Of a DNA stretch of 64,000 nucleotides, positions 35,040 to 48,455 are shown piece by piece (the first letter of the stretch is position 1; every line of letters starts with the position of its first letter). The stretch comes from Haemonchus contortus (taxonomy: Eukaryota; Nematoda; Chromadorea; Rhabditida; Trichostrongylidae). Under the pieces are notes generated by a model, which had not been told where the DNA came from, did no database searches, and worked only from the letters and a program-made list of their open reading frames with translations. The stretch covers positions 37,240,468-37,304,467 of the forward strand of contig LS997563.1 of assembly GCA_000469685.2 (NCBI GenBank), written 5' to 3'. A program made the translations under genes and the position numbers.

Positions 35040-35284
35040 AAAAGTTTTTTTTTGCTGCCGACGAGTGCTAACCAAACTTCGAGGAAGAGAAAGCAGGTTG
35101 TGCACAATGAATTGAAGAGCGATGGCCGTCGGCGTTGCAAGGAATGCTACAAAAAAGCCCAAGCAGAACATGGTCGAGCGGCAACAAACAACATGAAGAA
35201 GGTCAAGTCTGCATGCAGCCAATGCAAGGATTTTACTGCTTCGACTGCTTCCAAATGATGCGCACTACTTGCTCCAGTCTCTAA
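35040..35284 (+). mobile_element. Possible piggyBac-type transposase relic, C-terminal cysteine-rich domain
   Basis: An ORF reads RRRCKECYKKAQAEHGRAA then KKVKSACSQCKD. One frame shift later the sequence continues FYCFDCFQMM. The spacing CxxC...CxxC...YCxxCF is the zinc-finger-like tail found in many piggyBac transposases. The rest of the transposase was not recognised upstream, so it is at best a frameshifted remnant. Other DDE elements with a similar tail are possible. Confidence 0.45.
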
Positions 35285-35915
35285 TTTTTGTTGTTGTCAT
35301 TATTATTATTGATTACCAAATAAAAATTTTAAAATGTTGAATTTAGACATTCCCAAGGGTTGATTGCAATCCTGATATATATCCCTTCTGACTTTAGCTT
35401 CACCCGGACCACGGGTAATATGGACTCTTCAGTCCATTGTGGTAGCATTGCCACAAAAAACACAAGAAACATAGATTACAAAAATATTATCACTTTTATT
35501 CTGCGTCCTGGCATCGGGACGCATGGTCTAGCGAAGTCGCTACCTCATACCTTGAAAAGATTTGTTCCTGTTGAACTAATCAGCCTCACAGCCTAACACC
35601 GTGTTGGCGTGGACCCTATCGAGCATGGGTGGTCACGGATCGGCCACCCCATCGCGCGGGAAAGGGACGCTATATAAAACGCCAAGGTGGCCTCTCGGAC
35701 ACCTTTCGTCTGCAAGTCGGATTTCAACCGCACGCCGGTCTGCCTCATATTTTCTTCTGATATTCAGGTGAATATTTATGTTCATTACCTGTTCTGATTA
35801 ATCAATGAAGTTAATGAATCTTCCACTTCCATTATTCAGCAATATCCAAGTCAAGATTCCCAAACAATATCCTACTTTATATAATTCGCTAAGTGTGTCT
35901 TTGGTGTGTCGGTGT

Positions 35916-35948
35916 GTCTGTGTGTGTGTGTGTCGGTGTGTGTCTGAC
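35916..35948 (+). repeat. TG-rich microsatellite
   Basis: Imperfect GTGTGTCGGTGTGTCTGTGT repeats directly abutting the first unit of the larger tandem array. Confidence 0.8.
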
Positions 35949-35949
35949 C

Positions 35950-36700
35950 GGAAATTCATAACTCCTGTCCCCGTAGACCTGGAGCGTTCAAATTTGCTAG
36001 GAGTAATAGGGGCAGGATGGGAACACCTATGGTACGTGGCAGGACCGAAGTCCGTTCACAGGGAATGCGGCGTGCGCGTTAGAAATTTTGGACCGTACAT
36101 TCATAACTCCTGTCCCCGTGGACCTAGAGCGTTCAAATTTGCTAGGAGTGAGGGGGGCAGGATGGGAACACCTACGGTAAGTAGCAGGACCGGACTCCGT
36201 TCAAAGAGAGCGCGGCGTGCGCGTTAGAAATTTAGGGCCGCAAATTTATCAGTCCTGTCCCCGTGGACCTAGAGCGTTCAAACTTGGTTGGAGTACGGGG
36301 GGTAGGATAAGAACACCTTTGGTAAGTGGCAGAACCAGAATTCGTGCACTGAGGGCAGGGTTTTGCGCCGATGTAGTCAATTTGGCCCTAGGCATTCAAA
36401 CTTGGTGGGAGTACAGGCGGCAGGATGGAACATTTATCGTAGGTGTGAGGCTCGGACCCCGCTCATAGAAGGCGAGGTTTGCGCCAAAATTTTCAGTTCG
36501 ACTCAAGGGCGTTCAAACTTGATAGGAGGCAGGCGGCAGTATGGGAACACTTATGGTGGGTAGTAGGGCCGGTCCGCCCCAGGATTCGGGGTTTCCGCGA
36601 AATGAATGAGTAGAAATCCATAACTCCTGATCCCATGGACTTGGAGAGCAAAATTAATAGGAGGAGGCAGGATGGGAACACTGACAATAGAGGATGCCTT
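35950..36700 (+). repeat. Degenerate tandem array, six units of about 120-150 bp
   Basis: Successive units begin near 35951, 36093, 36233, 36380, 36492 and 36610. The best-kept units share TAACTCCTGTCCCCGTGGAC, CTAGAGCGTTCAAATTTG, GGCAGGATGGGAACACCT, GTAAGTAGCAGGACCG and GCGGCGTGCGCGTTAGAAAT. Later units keep only the GCGTTCAAACTTG and GGGAACAC blocks. A 140-codon ORF across the first units (35805-36227) is a product of the repeat, not a gene. Inverted relatives occur at 20340-20660. Confidence 0.85.
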
Positions 36701-39700
36701 AGAGAAGAAGATCCACTCACCAATCACCTCCTAGCGCCTTTGTTATTTAGGATCTAGCTTTGACTTTTTGATATGTTCCATTCGACAGGAAGGGTAAGTT
36801 GTGTGATTATAAGGTGATGAGTTTGGTTCATTCTTGCTATTAGATTACGACCGCTACCCCAGCAGAGTTTGCGATTAAGGGAAAGGTCACAATTCTCTTT
36901 GCTTTGATATCATTCCTAGCAAAATTTATCCGACCGCTAATAATGTTGGAGTCACATTTAATGATGTATCCGTAGAGAACAGGACCTACATTCTCGAAGA
37001 CATTTGATAGTCTATACTCTCGCTCAGCTAAACAGCGAAATAACCTAGAAGAAAGGGGGAAGAATTTCATTGATCCTATGTTTTTCGGGCGAGGTCCCTT
37101 TGCCCCAAGAAAGAGGAGAGCCTTTGATGGCATTGAGGAGAATTGATGGTAGCTAATATAGTAGCCTTGGCCGCGATGAAGTCTCTGAATACTTTTCTTT
37201 TTCTTTGAATAATCGCCTTTGTGATATTATACGATGTTCTATTCGGACACAGCGAAGATGGCTTACAGAGAAAATCGTTTCCAATTCGGAGCTAATTCTT
37301 AGGGTGTAGAGCTTTCTAAGAAAAAGGAGAATCCGAATTATTATTTACGCATAGCAAACTTCTCACAAGAGGAGGAGCGCCCGGCGTAGCCGGGCGAACC
37401 CATAAGAAGGAGGGAAGCCTGGCGTCAACCGGGCGGCCCGACTGCTTGAACAATATTATCAATAAGACTCGCGTGGCAACCCTTCACCAACGTTCTCAAA
37501 TCACCGACACATGGTCGCCAACGTGTTAAGTAAACGGCTTGATTATAGAAGCTCGCGTTTCAAAGCAGTAAAAATACTCCTGGATAGATCATAACTCGAA
37601 TCCTGCAATGATACCAACTCATAGCCCTGCTCTTCGGATGATTTACAAAGCTAGTATCTTTTCCTTCTACTTCCTAGTTCTACTTTCTTTTTAGCAATTT
37701 GCTCGTATCACATTCTTATCTCCATTCTGCTTATGTGACTCGACTTATTTTGACTAAAAATACCATTTGAGGACCAAATAGAAAGAAGAGAAGAGAAGAA
37801 GAGCAAATGCTCATAAAATGTCTATCGCTGCGTCATGGCTGATTTCACTATTTTGAGAATGAACATGCTCTGGACGCTAACAATGCAGAGTCGAGATATG
37901 AATGACTTTTTTATTGCACTAATGAACAGTCAATAAGCGCTGGAAAAAAAGAAGCTATAGAACCGCTAGTTTTCGTAAAGGGCAAAAAATAGGCCTAACG
38001 ATTGCCACAGATGGTGATTGTGGGATTTGATTGATTACATACACATGGTGGAGAACCTAGAAAAATTGCATGATAACAAGCGATAAAGAGGAAAAGAAAC
38101 CACAAAGGAGATCGAAATAAATGAAAAATCTAGAAAAGTAGTATAACAGAGCGAAAGAAAAAAAGACAAAATGAACACGTTGAATTAAGAGCTGCAGTAA
38201 ATGCGAGAAGATAATACGTATTTAATTGCATCAAACTATCGTGAGATGAAGGAAACACATCTCCTTCAACTGTAATCTTTCAAGCTGTGTTCTTCTAGAA
38301 TAAATCAAAAGTAATCATGAGCTTAACTATCACACAAAAACAATTTCTCAAATAGGAAGCTGCAACCTTCTGAAATGGAATTGTTTGGGACAAATGGCGT
38401 CATCATGTCATCAAACTCTCACCAAGGATCTTAAATACGGAATAGTAAACTATTAGTTCAAACAGTTCACTAATCTACTAGATGTTGGGAAAGGAAAACA
38501 AAGGCAAAGGAGAGAGGAAAGAGAAGCTAGAGCAGCTTCTGAGGATACCGCAATCTCACGATCAGCTGGTCTTTCTAATGGCTCTACTTCAAGCTCGTGC
38601 CCCGACGATAAACGCTTGAGTCGTCCAAGACGTCACCGCGTTTCACAGCTCAATTTGCCCTGTCCATTTGGAATTGGGTGAATGTAGCCATACACCAGTG
38701 TAGCCCCCACTCTTGCGTGGGCTAGAAATCATGCCGTGTTCATCCGAATGATTCGAGTTGACTTTTCTCAAAACTTTCTCAAACAGTCTGGCGAAGATTG
38801 AGGCTGTACTCACTGGTTGATAACAAGAAGAACAAGAATGAGATGTCTTCCCAAGAAACAGCGTAACAAATGAACGAGTCTACCTTTTGGGCACTTTGGC
38901 TTTCGATACGCTCGAATCAAATATGAACGTTCAAGGCCCTGCAAATGTAGAAGCCACCTGTTTTATAAATTTCATAAGCTCTAGTGGAATATTGTCGGGC
39001 GTCAACGAGCGGGCATTGAGCCACTCAGACAGCAAAACCTATACCTCTTCTCTTCGACTGAATCACACATGACGGGAAATACGAGCCCAACCTGGTGTAG
39101 AGATCCACTTCCTTGAGCGCCTTACGTTCGAATAGACTGTAGAACTTACTCAATCTTTACTCAAATGCACTTCACAATTGCATGTCTACTTGGCACTGGT
39201 CCAAGTCCCCGCTAGCAACTGCCCTGCTCCATGATGAATCTCTTTGCGACAAGTCCGCTCTATATGTTGTGGGATCCGTGCACTTTTGAGCCTTGAGTGA
39301 AATAAATAATACAATATTATGTTGGAACATGGCTAAAAACATTTCGTATTTTCCATTTACCGTGCCAACACAATTCGAAGATCTCATTATGTCGGTTTTT
39401 TTTAACTATATCGAAATTCTCGATCAAAAAATCGTAAAATCCACATTTCTCCTACAGTCTTCAATCGCCTATTTTCCAGGTTCCACAACGTTTTTGAGCG
39501 GATTTATGAATTTATTCAAAATTAACTTAACATTTGGGCGCACGCTTCGCCCATGGTCGATGCCCAGCGCATAAGGCCTTCCTCACTCCTTTTATTTTTT
39601 GGTCTCCCCCTTTCGTTGGAGTTATAAACTTAAACCCGATTTATAAACTTATGTGGTTAGCCCCACCCAATGCCTGAACGCCACACCCATTGTCGACTAG

Positions 39701-39994
39701 TTGCCTTCATTTCACTTGCTGACCCATCCCTCACATCTGTTCATATTTTCCCGCCTTTTGGGCTGTCATGGAACCTAAATAAGAAGTTTTGCCCATGACA
39801 ACGCCCACTCCTATGCTTACCTAGCTCCCTGTGGGCAAGTCCTCTGGGCTAACATGTGCTCTGTTGGTCTTGCCTTACGCCCAACCCATCCCAAACTTAT
39901 CCGACTTCTACAGGTGTTTTTTCAGGTGTTTTCATTTTTTACCAAATTTCCGGGCTAACGAAAGAGGACAGATGGCGCGAGCGCGTTATTTATA
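36701..39994. other. 3.3 kb with no gene seen
   Basis: No exon chain or protein motif is visible on either strand. A small perfect hairpin, CCCGGCGTAGCCGGG, lies at about 37380-37394. The left part of 37700-38500 is purine-rich and AT-rich. Confidence 0.35.
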
Positions 39995-41259
39995 CAGGTG
40001 TCCCAAAGTTATATACGCCAATATTCAGAAACTCCTAAGGTGGAAGTAGTTCATCGAATTCACTCTACCGCTATCAATTGGATTCATAAGAAATTTTTTT
40101 GCAATATGCATGATTACTGGAGTGAAACTCAATATCTTTTAGATGACTGAGGCTCAATCAACACCACTTGCAATCATTCACATCCGAAAAGTGGAGGGGC
40201 ATTATAAAACTCCTTGTGATTCCTATAATAACAGAAAGAAGGCTATAAAACGATACAGAGAAGAAGATTCAACCATAGACAAGCCAGGAATGGGTAAAAA
40301 GGCCAATGTTTCTAAGGATAGGACTATTAAAAGAGTCCGTTTGCGAGTTGATCTGATTTCGGATGACTCATCAAAGAGACCGCATAGGAGCAGGGATTAT
40401 AGAGGTTGTCGGTGGAGCGAAGGGCTGAGCTGAGGCCACATTGCGACTCCAATCCTATGTGGAAATACCACTTCATTTCCAAGTTTAACAGACAAGATGG
40501 GGTCGAAAAATGCAGTAAAATGCTACCTCACTTGAGTGTAGACACGCAATAATTCATCGTTATCTCCAGCTAAAATTTTTTACGAAAAAAAAAACTGTTT
40601 GAACAATTGAAACGATCATGTTCTGACTACTACTATCGAACGTGCATTCTTTCACAACAAAAGTTGTTATAAAAACAGCAAAATGGCTGGAAAGAAATGT
40701 CTTTTGAGCAATTCGCTGACAATGGTTAGACGCTCGTAGTTTCATCGGTGCCGGCGTGAAAATTAGCAAGGACCTGTGCTTAAACGGGCATATTAATGGA
40801 CGATCGGATCCAACTCCGCTCCTGAATCAGCTCTTGGCCCCTTACTACCCCCCACAGAGCCAAGTTTGACCAGGAGTTGTGCAGGCGCCAGCTGCCCGGC
40901 TTTATTGGCAGAAAGGAATGACCATCCTGCTTTCCATGTCTTAATTCAATTGATCCCCCCCCCCTCTCCCCCCTATATGGACTTGTCAGTTTTGCACTCC
41001 CGGTTTGGAGTGTCCTATAAAGCAAGACTCAAAAACGGCTGAGAGGAAATGGAGAAGGATACCTGCGTGCAACATGCGAGGAGTTCGAGGCAAACTTGCG
41101 ACCTCCATCCACGCTCATGGGGCATATTTTGGAACGTGTTGGTCGCAGGATGAAGCACATAATGTTAGCAAATGTGCATATAGATTCCACTGCCACTCTC
41201 CTTTGAGAAGCTTTGAATGCATTGACATGAATTCGCGCTCATAATTTTGGGGACACCCG
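39995..41259 (+). mobile_element. Tc1/mariner-superfamily transposon with decayed transposase
   Basis: The left end CAGGTGTCCCAAAGTTAT and the right end ATAATTTTGGGGACACCCG are imperfect inverted repeats, each flanked by TA (39993-39994 and 41260-41261), and the 1265-bp length is typical of a full-size member. An ORF at 40143-40435 contains KKAIKRYREEDSTIDKPGMG then TIKRVRLRVDLISDDSSKR, resembling the helix-turn-helix DNA-binding part of Tc1/IS630-like transposases. Near the right end YLRATCEEFEANLR resembles the transposase C-terminus. The catalytic part between them is interrupted by stops, so the copy is inactive. Confidence 0.75.
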
Positions 41260-41261
41260 TA

Positions 41262-44200
41262 GTATGATACTGACTCTTTTCCTTTGATGTTTCAAATACG
41301 TAATGAAGTTTGGCAATCTAAAATGAGCATTTTTTGGTCATCATAGGGTATGTTCCGCTTGTTTCAGTTATTCTTAGATGATACTAGATCTCTCTCACTC
41401 CTGCAAGCTTCCTTTCTTTCATCCATTCTGTCTTGGAAATCGATTGAATGGAATGGAAATGAATTTATTTGCTAAGTACCGTTTCAAGGGATCTCTATCT
41501 CCACCGCATATGTGTCTCATTTGTCAACTCATTTTAACCTTCACACATTTTACCCGGATATGTGTAGAGTAGGAAGAGTTGTCCTCCACAGTATTATAGC
41601 AAAACTTCGTTTCTGTGTGCGTGTCCTGCCCTGTTCCCAGGAGACAAAGCTCTGCTGAGCATACATGTGCTGCACTGCTGCAATCATCCTTCTCTATTCT
41701 TTACTTCTCCCTGTTTGAACCCAGATCTCTAGGTGAATCTTGAAGGCAAGTTAACGATGGTTTTTATGTCCCCTTTTCAGTCGAAAAGTGGAAGTGCTGG
41801 TTTGGAGCGGTACAGCTTAAAGGAGAGGGAATAGAGGTTGTACGAGATCACCGTAACAGGAATGGCATGTAAGGGGTGTTTGGACGAGATTTCATTGGCT
41901 CAAACTGCGAGGGTTAACTATATCAGCCGAAATTGTCCTGAACTGCCTTTCACTTTCGCCATAGACTATGGCAAGTTGTTAGAACTTCCTACATGGGAGT
42001 CCCATGAGATAATGCAGCCTCTACTACGCCGTCCGTTGAATCTCGTCCACTGGCATTCACATGATGCAATATTTGGCCCCTTATTTGTAATGTAGGAGAC
42101 TTTTTTCGACCCTATGGCGGCAGGTATGGAATGGGAATCCCAGAAACCATTTTTATTGTGGGCTGTGCCTTTGAAGTAACAACGGATATTTTAGAAAAAG
42201 GACGTAGAGGCAGACATAATACTCACCAGGAAATACAGCTCACACACATGCACATGTACACAGCAAACACACAAAAACACACCTACATACACACCTGAAT
42301 AACAGGCATGTTGACAGACACAAAGAAGATAGGAAGGCCATCAGACATGCAGACCTTTATGCACATATACATATATTGTTAGAATGGATCATTTACCAGC
42401 GGTGCTTCCTAAGGCAAACTGCGGAAGACATTGGACACCAAGCACAAGGTAACTAAAGACCTAGGACGTGATTCGTGGCCAGGCTTTTGCAAAATCGAAA
42501 GACACGAAGAGCGAGCCTGACTTCTGATTGAATCGGTATACGTATGAGTATTTCATTCAGGCTCCACCAATCATTCAATCCGCTTGTGTTGAGAAAACGG
42601 TAGTAGATCGGAGCACTCTTCAGAGTTTTCGATACCATGCAGAAACGATAGGCTGTTTTCCAAAACTGCGAACAATTGAACTTAAACTCTTAATCCCTGC
42701 AAATAGTGGAAAAGGGCTCATCATTGACCTTATGGGTATTGTGTTAGCCTTGATGCTGTCTTGAATTAGCTACGAAGGAGGATTCACCTACCTTCGAGGT
42801 GAAATTGTGTTCAGAATAATTGCCAAAAAAATTGAACTATGACAATTATTCAAGAAAAATTAGGTGTAGCTCCAAAATAGGCGAAGAAGTTCAGCAAGGG
42901 AGGATATGTATTAGAATCGCCCTCTTCAAGATAGGAATTAGTCTTATAATTTATAGCAACATGCAACGCCATCTACATGAATAAACCGGATTTAGGGACT
43001 GTGTACGGGTGTTTGTGTCTTCGTGTGGGATAAATCAACTGCCCTTGAACTGGTTCAACAGCACCCCCAGCTGTCAGCTATGGGGACGATAACCAATACA
43101 CAACTGAGATCCATTTTTCAACACAACTGGTTGCTTGAATCGAGTAATGTTTGTTACAAAAAAATCGATTAATATGCATAATATCGCAAATGTTTTTCGA
43201 TGGAAGATTTTTAAAGGATTGGTGTGCGAGGGCATCTTCCACGAGGAACTGAGCTTTGCTCACGGGAAATTTGAAAGTTTTGGTAAGTTTGTGCTCTCGA
43301 GCTACTCTTGCAACCCTTTGGAAGCGAAGCACAATATCAAAGACGTTTTTGCTATTTATCATTTTGGGTTATTTTTACGACGAAGGGTCATGAACTTTAG
43401 ATAACTTTCATTATCTCGTAAGTAAATGGTTGGCAACACTCTGTGCCTCCACTTTGGCCCTCGAGCAGACACTTCTACGAAATTTGATAGAAAGAAATTT
43501 TTCAAAGCTCCGAAACTTACATGGATAAATTCCACTAGCTGAAGTAATCTACCTCCTGCCTTAAGCTGTCGCAAAGATAAATCAGACAGTATATGGGAAA
43601 GGACTCATTGTCAGCGTTGCCTTATACAAACTGTTTTTTGGGCTCTGCCGCGATTTCGTCTTCCATCTTAACTATGTAGTAGTGAATTGTGAATGCACTC
43701 TTCAAGGTAGGGACTCAACCATGACCGAGTCGGAGGTTTTGCTCTCTTCCTGCTGGCTAGGTATAGATGCCGATTTCAATCATGTATAGACGAATGACTT
43801 GGTGGGCACATCATGGTCATCGCAGAGAGCAAATTACTCCTAAAGCATCTCACCATACCACCTTCCAAGTTAGTCTCACGAGAACACAGACATTATCCTT
43901 TTGTTAGCCTATATTGGGATTCTTTCAAATCATGTAATATACTGTACTTACCCCTTCTTGCCCGTCTCTGCCTCGATGTGAGACAGAAAATTGTGTAAAA
44001 GCATTGGGACAGCAGTGATAACTTTTGTCTGCTGAATGAGAAAACAAAGTTCACAGAGAAACGGTCAGTAAGGACATTTCAAGTCTTTCTTCAAATAGTT
44101 CACTAGAGATGGCTTAGCGTTAAGCATCATGCGCTATGCTCGTTAGGGGAGCCATGCAGCTAAATGCACTACTGAAGGCACAGACATAACTCCAGGATAG

Positions 44201-46932
44201 AATCCTTTTCAGGAAATACTGTTCAGCAATCAAAAGCCTGAAGAGTACATCCTTCAGACTCCAAGAAAAGCTGACCGTAATTATGTGGAGAATATCACAG
44301 CCGAAAGCGTGTGATTCCCACAAAACGTTGATCTTCGCTTCTCGTTGAGACTATAGAATCTCTGTAGGACTATAGAATCTCTGTGAGAACTTGGCCTCAA
44401 CTTTAGCTGAATCACTTCAATTATTGAACCCCTAGGAGCTTTCACGTCTCACTTCGAAAATTGATTCAGCTGACGAATTGATGTGCATGAAGATAATATT
44501 ATAAACTGCAGAAAAGCTTACAATAACTAGTTCCATGACTCTCTGTTTATCTAAGAAAACGGATCTGGGCGCAAGCAAAGCAATAATTTAAATCCACTTA
44601 GGCGTCGCTATAACACCTCATCTTAATGAGAATCTTTGGTCGCAGAGGAGGAACTATTCGCTGCGCGGACAAAGGCACGAGAATCTCTGATCCCCTGAAG
44701 AGGACGTGACTTGGGTGAATCTCAAGAAGTGGATGTTGTTCTCTGAGTGAGACCATATTGGGACCAGTTTGACTTAGTTGTCATAAATCACCTGTATTAT
44801 CAGTAGGATCTTACTGGATCACAGACATGGTACTCGTTTATAACCAGCTCTCTCAACTATGACTGCTAAGAAACGGAAAGAGCGAACTGATACATAGAAT
44901 AGGTTTACCAAGGATGAGCCCGAGCTTAAAATGAACATCTTCAGCGGCGGGTGATGACTTTGCCGGGTGTGAAAGACAGTTCGGTGTGCCTTTGAAAAGG
45001 TCCTAGAGCTGCACCAAATTCGCAGGCTGCTCTCCGCAGGATGCCTGGTCCGATGGCAGGATTAATGGTTATTTTTGTAGTGAGCCAGTGTTTATCACAT
45101 ACATCTTTAGATGATATTCCTCAAGAAAACTTCGGTAAAATGTTGAATAAAGAGAGTCACATAACGATAGGGAAAGATTGTTCTCATAGGTGCGTTGCGC
45201 TTCGGAGTTGACCGGTCGCTGCAGTTTCGCCGACACCGATAAGATCAGCTGAACGAACGGCTGTTGGTCTTTGGGTGAACTGTGAAAGCCCTACAGAAAA
45301 TTGGGTGATAAACAATAAGACTTAAATTGACTTTCAAGAAGACATTCCAGTATCGAGGAAAACGAACTCCCGGTTCCCAAAGAACCGAAAAACGCTCGGG
45401 AGAGTGAATGTTCGTCTGTTTCCAAAATGACTATTCTTAATATTTCCTATTCAATGCTATCACGGAGCATAGATAGGTTAGCGACAAGTGCCCTACCACA
45501 TCTACGCTGAGTAAATCATGTTCAGAACAACCCTCGTTCAGGGTAACGTAGATTCTTATGTGTTTGTGGTGGACGAACTGATAACGGAATTATTTGTGAG
45601 GAGTAAGCACTGACTCCACCGGACAACCCCCACCATTCACTGCATAGAGGAGATAAGCAGCTGAACGCCTTTAGGATCCTTCGCGGAAGCCGAATGATCG
45701 AGTACATTCTATAACTGGATTGAGCAGTGCCAAAAAGACTTATCCTCCGTGTAGAAAGCACATCAAGCAAGACGTCAAAGAACATGTAAATATGAAGAAG
45801 AGACTATATTTCAGATTTTATCAATGAACGTTGCCTCTCATTCTTCATAGCAATGATTAGTTTTAGAGCTGCCCTCACATTTGCCCATTGAGGTTGTTTA
45901 TACATGGCTGTTAGAGGAGTATAACAGTTGGTAACGGTTCCGAACAAGGATCATTGTTTGTATGAAGTCGACATGGGTTGGAGAAGAACGAGCAGTGAAT
46001 TGCGTGAGCCATAAACAGGTTCCGCTGAACGCACGCCATGCATAACGGCTAGATAAATTTCGATAGGACTTTCTCCTAAGATACACCTAAGAAAGAATGG
46101 TGTGACTTCTGATATGTTGGAATGGTGGAATTTGGAAAACGGTCGGTTCGATGAAAGCTGAGACTTCATCACAAAGGACTCTTGTATCAGCTTCTAGAAC
46201 CAACCATTCTCCGTTTTGGAAAAATTTGCGTTCAGATCATTGAAGTTACCCTATCAGCAAGAAGGCCCAAGGCTTCTAAAGGTTGATGGATGAATGGCGA
46301 TGTGCCTCAACTTCACAACTTCAACAAACTTATGCCAGGAAGGAGACTAAAAAAAAAGAATGGGAATTGGCGCTGGAAAAAAATGATCCGATTACAGGCT
46401 AAGGAGTTGTCCTACTATGGAGTTAGCTACTTAAAAAAGTGCCACTTAAATCTTGATCGGAAGTCGAATCCGTCGGTGCAGTCCAAAGCGGCGCTACACA
46501 AGTGCTAAACTTTCCCTGACAATGCAAATGCCTCTGAAGATCGTTGTGAAAATCAAATTTGAAATACAGAATTGAGAGCCACGTAAGGTGGGATCTTACC
46601 ATGCCATTCACCTGTCCATCAATCGACTACGACCGTTAGGGAAAATATGCGCCGAAATCAAGAAAGACATCAACTCAAAAATTAAACCTCTCAGACCTAT
46701 GAAGGGAAGTAGCAATTTGCTTATCATTCTCGCAGTCCAATTTCGCCTAATGTTCGCCATCCACCTCAGTTCAAGCAAGTTTAATAATAAGGAATTACTT
46801 TTCAAGAAGCTTTTGTAATCAGTTCGCATTGATTTACTTATTAGTTCAGCTTATTTTGATTGTGGCCAGTGACTTTCTATTCAAATACAGTGTAAGCAAG
46901 CAGACAATTGCTTATCACTCATTATCTTTCCG
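41262..46932. other. 5.7 kb without a supported gene
   Basis: Only short ORFs on both strands, none chained by splice sites. An AC-rich microsatellite lies at 42237-42300. A short direct duplication of ACTATAGAATCTCTGTRGGA-like sequence lies at 44349-44388. The last 150 bases before 47102 form the promoter of the collagen gene. Confidence 0.35.
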
Positions 46933-47062
46933 ATGATTAACATTAGTAGTTCGGCCGAGGGGGCTAACGGCTCCCACGAAGCGCTTGGGGGCTGCCTACC
47001 GTACCTTGTTGGCGCTACCAGTTCACTGCTAATCGTCAGTGAGACCGGTTCCGCGTCTCTAC

Positions 47063-47070
47063 TATATAAG
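47063..47070 (+). promoter_or_regulatory. TATA box of the collagen gene
   Basis: TATATAAG lies 39 bases upstream of the collagen start codon, within a locally GC-rich promoter. The spacing implies transcription starting close to the ATG, consistent with a short or absent 5' leader. Confidence 0.7.
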
Positions 47071-47101
47071 CACGATTGCGTTAGAGTAGATCAGACACAC
47101 A

Positions 47102-48341
47102 ATGTCCGACGAGAAAGCAAAGTTAGCCGAGGCCGAGGGCCTTAAACGTCTTGCTTTCTTCGGCATTGCCATCTCCACCGTTGCCACATTAACTGCCATC
47201 GTGGCCGTCCCTATGCTCTATAACTACATGCAGCATGTGCAATCCTCTCTTCAGAACGAGGTACAATCTCTTCTTGTTGAAATTTTCATTCTTTTTTTGT
47301 CAAAACCTTTTCTTCGTTTAACTTTCTATCTCAGGTCGAATTCTGCCGTCACCGTACTGATGGGCTTTGGGACGAATTCCGTCGGGTAATAACACTCATG
47401 AATTTTCTTTTTTCTGCAATTATCTTTCTATGTTTCGCAACAGCTATGTTTAGACATTGAAAAATGAATTTTGTTTTAGTTTGAATCCGCAAAAGGAGTA
47501 GACAGCCGTATCAAGAGACACACTTGGCAGCAGCACTTCCGTGTCCCCGCTAGAGCTCGTGGTGCAGGCACCTACTCAGAAGGTCCTGCTGTCGGAGGTA
47601 GTTCTCTTTTTAATGAATTGAGTAGCTCATGAAGTGCCAATCTGGAACTCTTTCAGGTGGCGGCGGTGGTGGCGGCGGCGCATGCTGCTCTTGTGGAATC
47701 GGTGCTGCCGGTCCTCCTGGACCACCTGGAGCTGATGGAAATCCCGGAAGAGATGGATCTCCTGGAAACCCAGGATCACCCGGAGCTGATGCCAGCGCTG
47801 GAGCCGCTCCTACAGCTTCCGACTTCTGCTTCGACTGCCCTCCTGGACCTGCTGGTCCCGCTGGAAACCCTGGACCTCCAGGACCTCCTGGAGCACCTGG
47901 AGCTCCCGGCCACAGCCCTCAGTCCGGAGGATCTGGACCTCCAGGACCACCCGGTCCACCAGGAGCACCTGGAAACGACGGACAACCTGGAGCACCCGGA
48001 AATCCAGGAAGACCTGGACAAACTATCGATGTTCCCGGATCTCCTGGACCAGCTGGTTAGTTATCGTTGTTTGATACGTAGTTTGTGGAAACGTTCCGAA
48101 ACATGCAATCAACATTTATATTTCAGGACCACCTGGACCTCAAGGACCACCTGGAGCACCTGGAAATCCAGGAGCTCCTGGAAGCTCACAACCCGGACCT
48201 CCAGGACCCGCAGGAGACCCAGGACCAGATGGAGCACCCGGTAACCCTGGAGCACCTGGAAGTCCTGGAGAAAATGGAGCAGCTGGTAGCGGTGGTGGCT
48301 GCGATCACTGCCCTCCACCTAGAACAGCACCAGGATATTAA
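47102..48341 (+). CDS. Nematode cuticle collagen
   Basis: Five exons: 47102-47260, 47335-47385, 47480-47597, 47657-48055 and 48127-48341. The N-terminus has a single membrane-type segment ([20 protein letters not shown]) and a subtilisin-like cleavage site RIKR in homology block A. After a run of glycines come CCSCGIG, then Gly-X-Y repeats broken by the short non-collagen segment DFCFDCPP, a long Gly-X-Y block, an interruption TIDVPGS, and a C-terminal [13 protein letters not shown]. Paired cysteines flanking the triple-helical blocks are the hallmark of cuticle collagens, which are secreted by the hypodermis and cross-linked through disulphides and tyrosines. Total about 314 residues. I cannot assign it to a named col, dpy or rol gene. 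Confidence 0.95.
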
Positions 48342-48449
48342 ACTGTTGTCGTTGGTTTCATATTATTCCAGGCAACGGTTCCTTCAGCCATTTGGTTTTC
48401 CGTGCCGAGCATTAGAATTACTTTGTTCTGAGTACGAGTTTACCAGAAT

Positions 48450-48455
48450 AATAAA
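48450..48455 (+). promoter_or_regulatory. Polyadenylation signal of the collagen gene
   Basis: AATAAA about 110 bases downstream of the collagen stop codon, the only canonical copy in this 3' region. Confidence 0.65.

Noticed and set aside
35805..36227. 140-codon protein gene
   Set aside because: The ORF is created by repeat units of the tandem array and ends with the loss of unit identity.
41838..42095. Copper-binding HMA domain (ORF starting MYEITVTGMACKGC)
   Set aside because: The GMxCxxC look is confined to about 20 residues; the rest has no ferredoxin-like pattern and there are no neighbouring exons. Probably chance.
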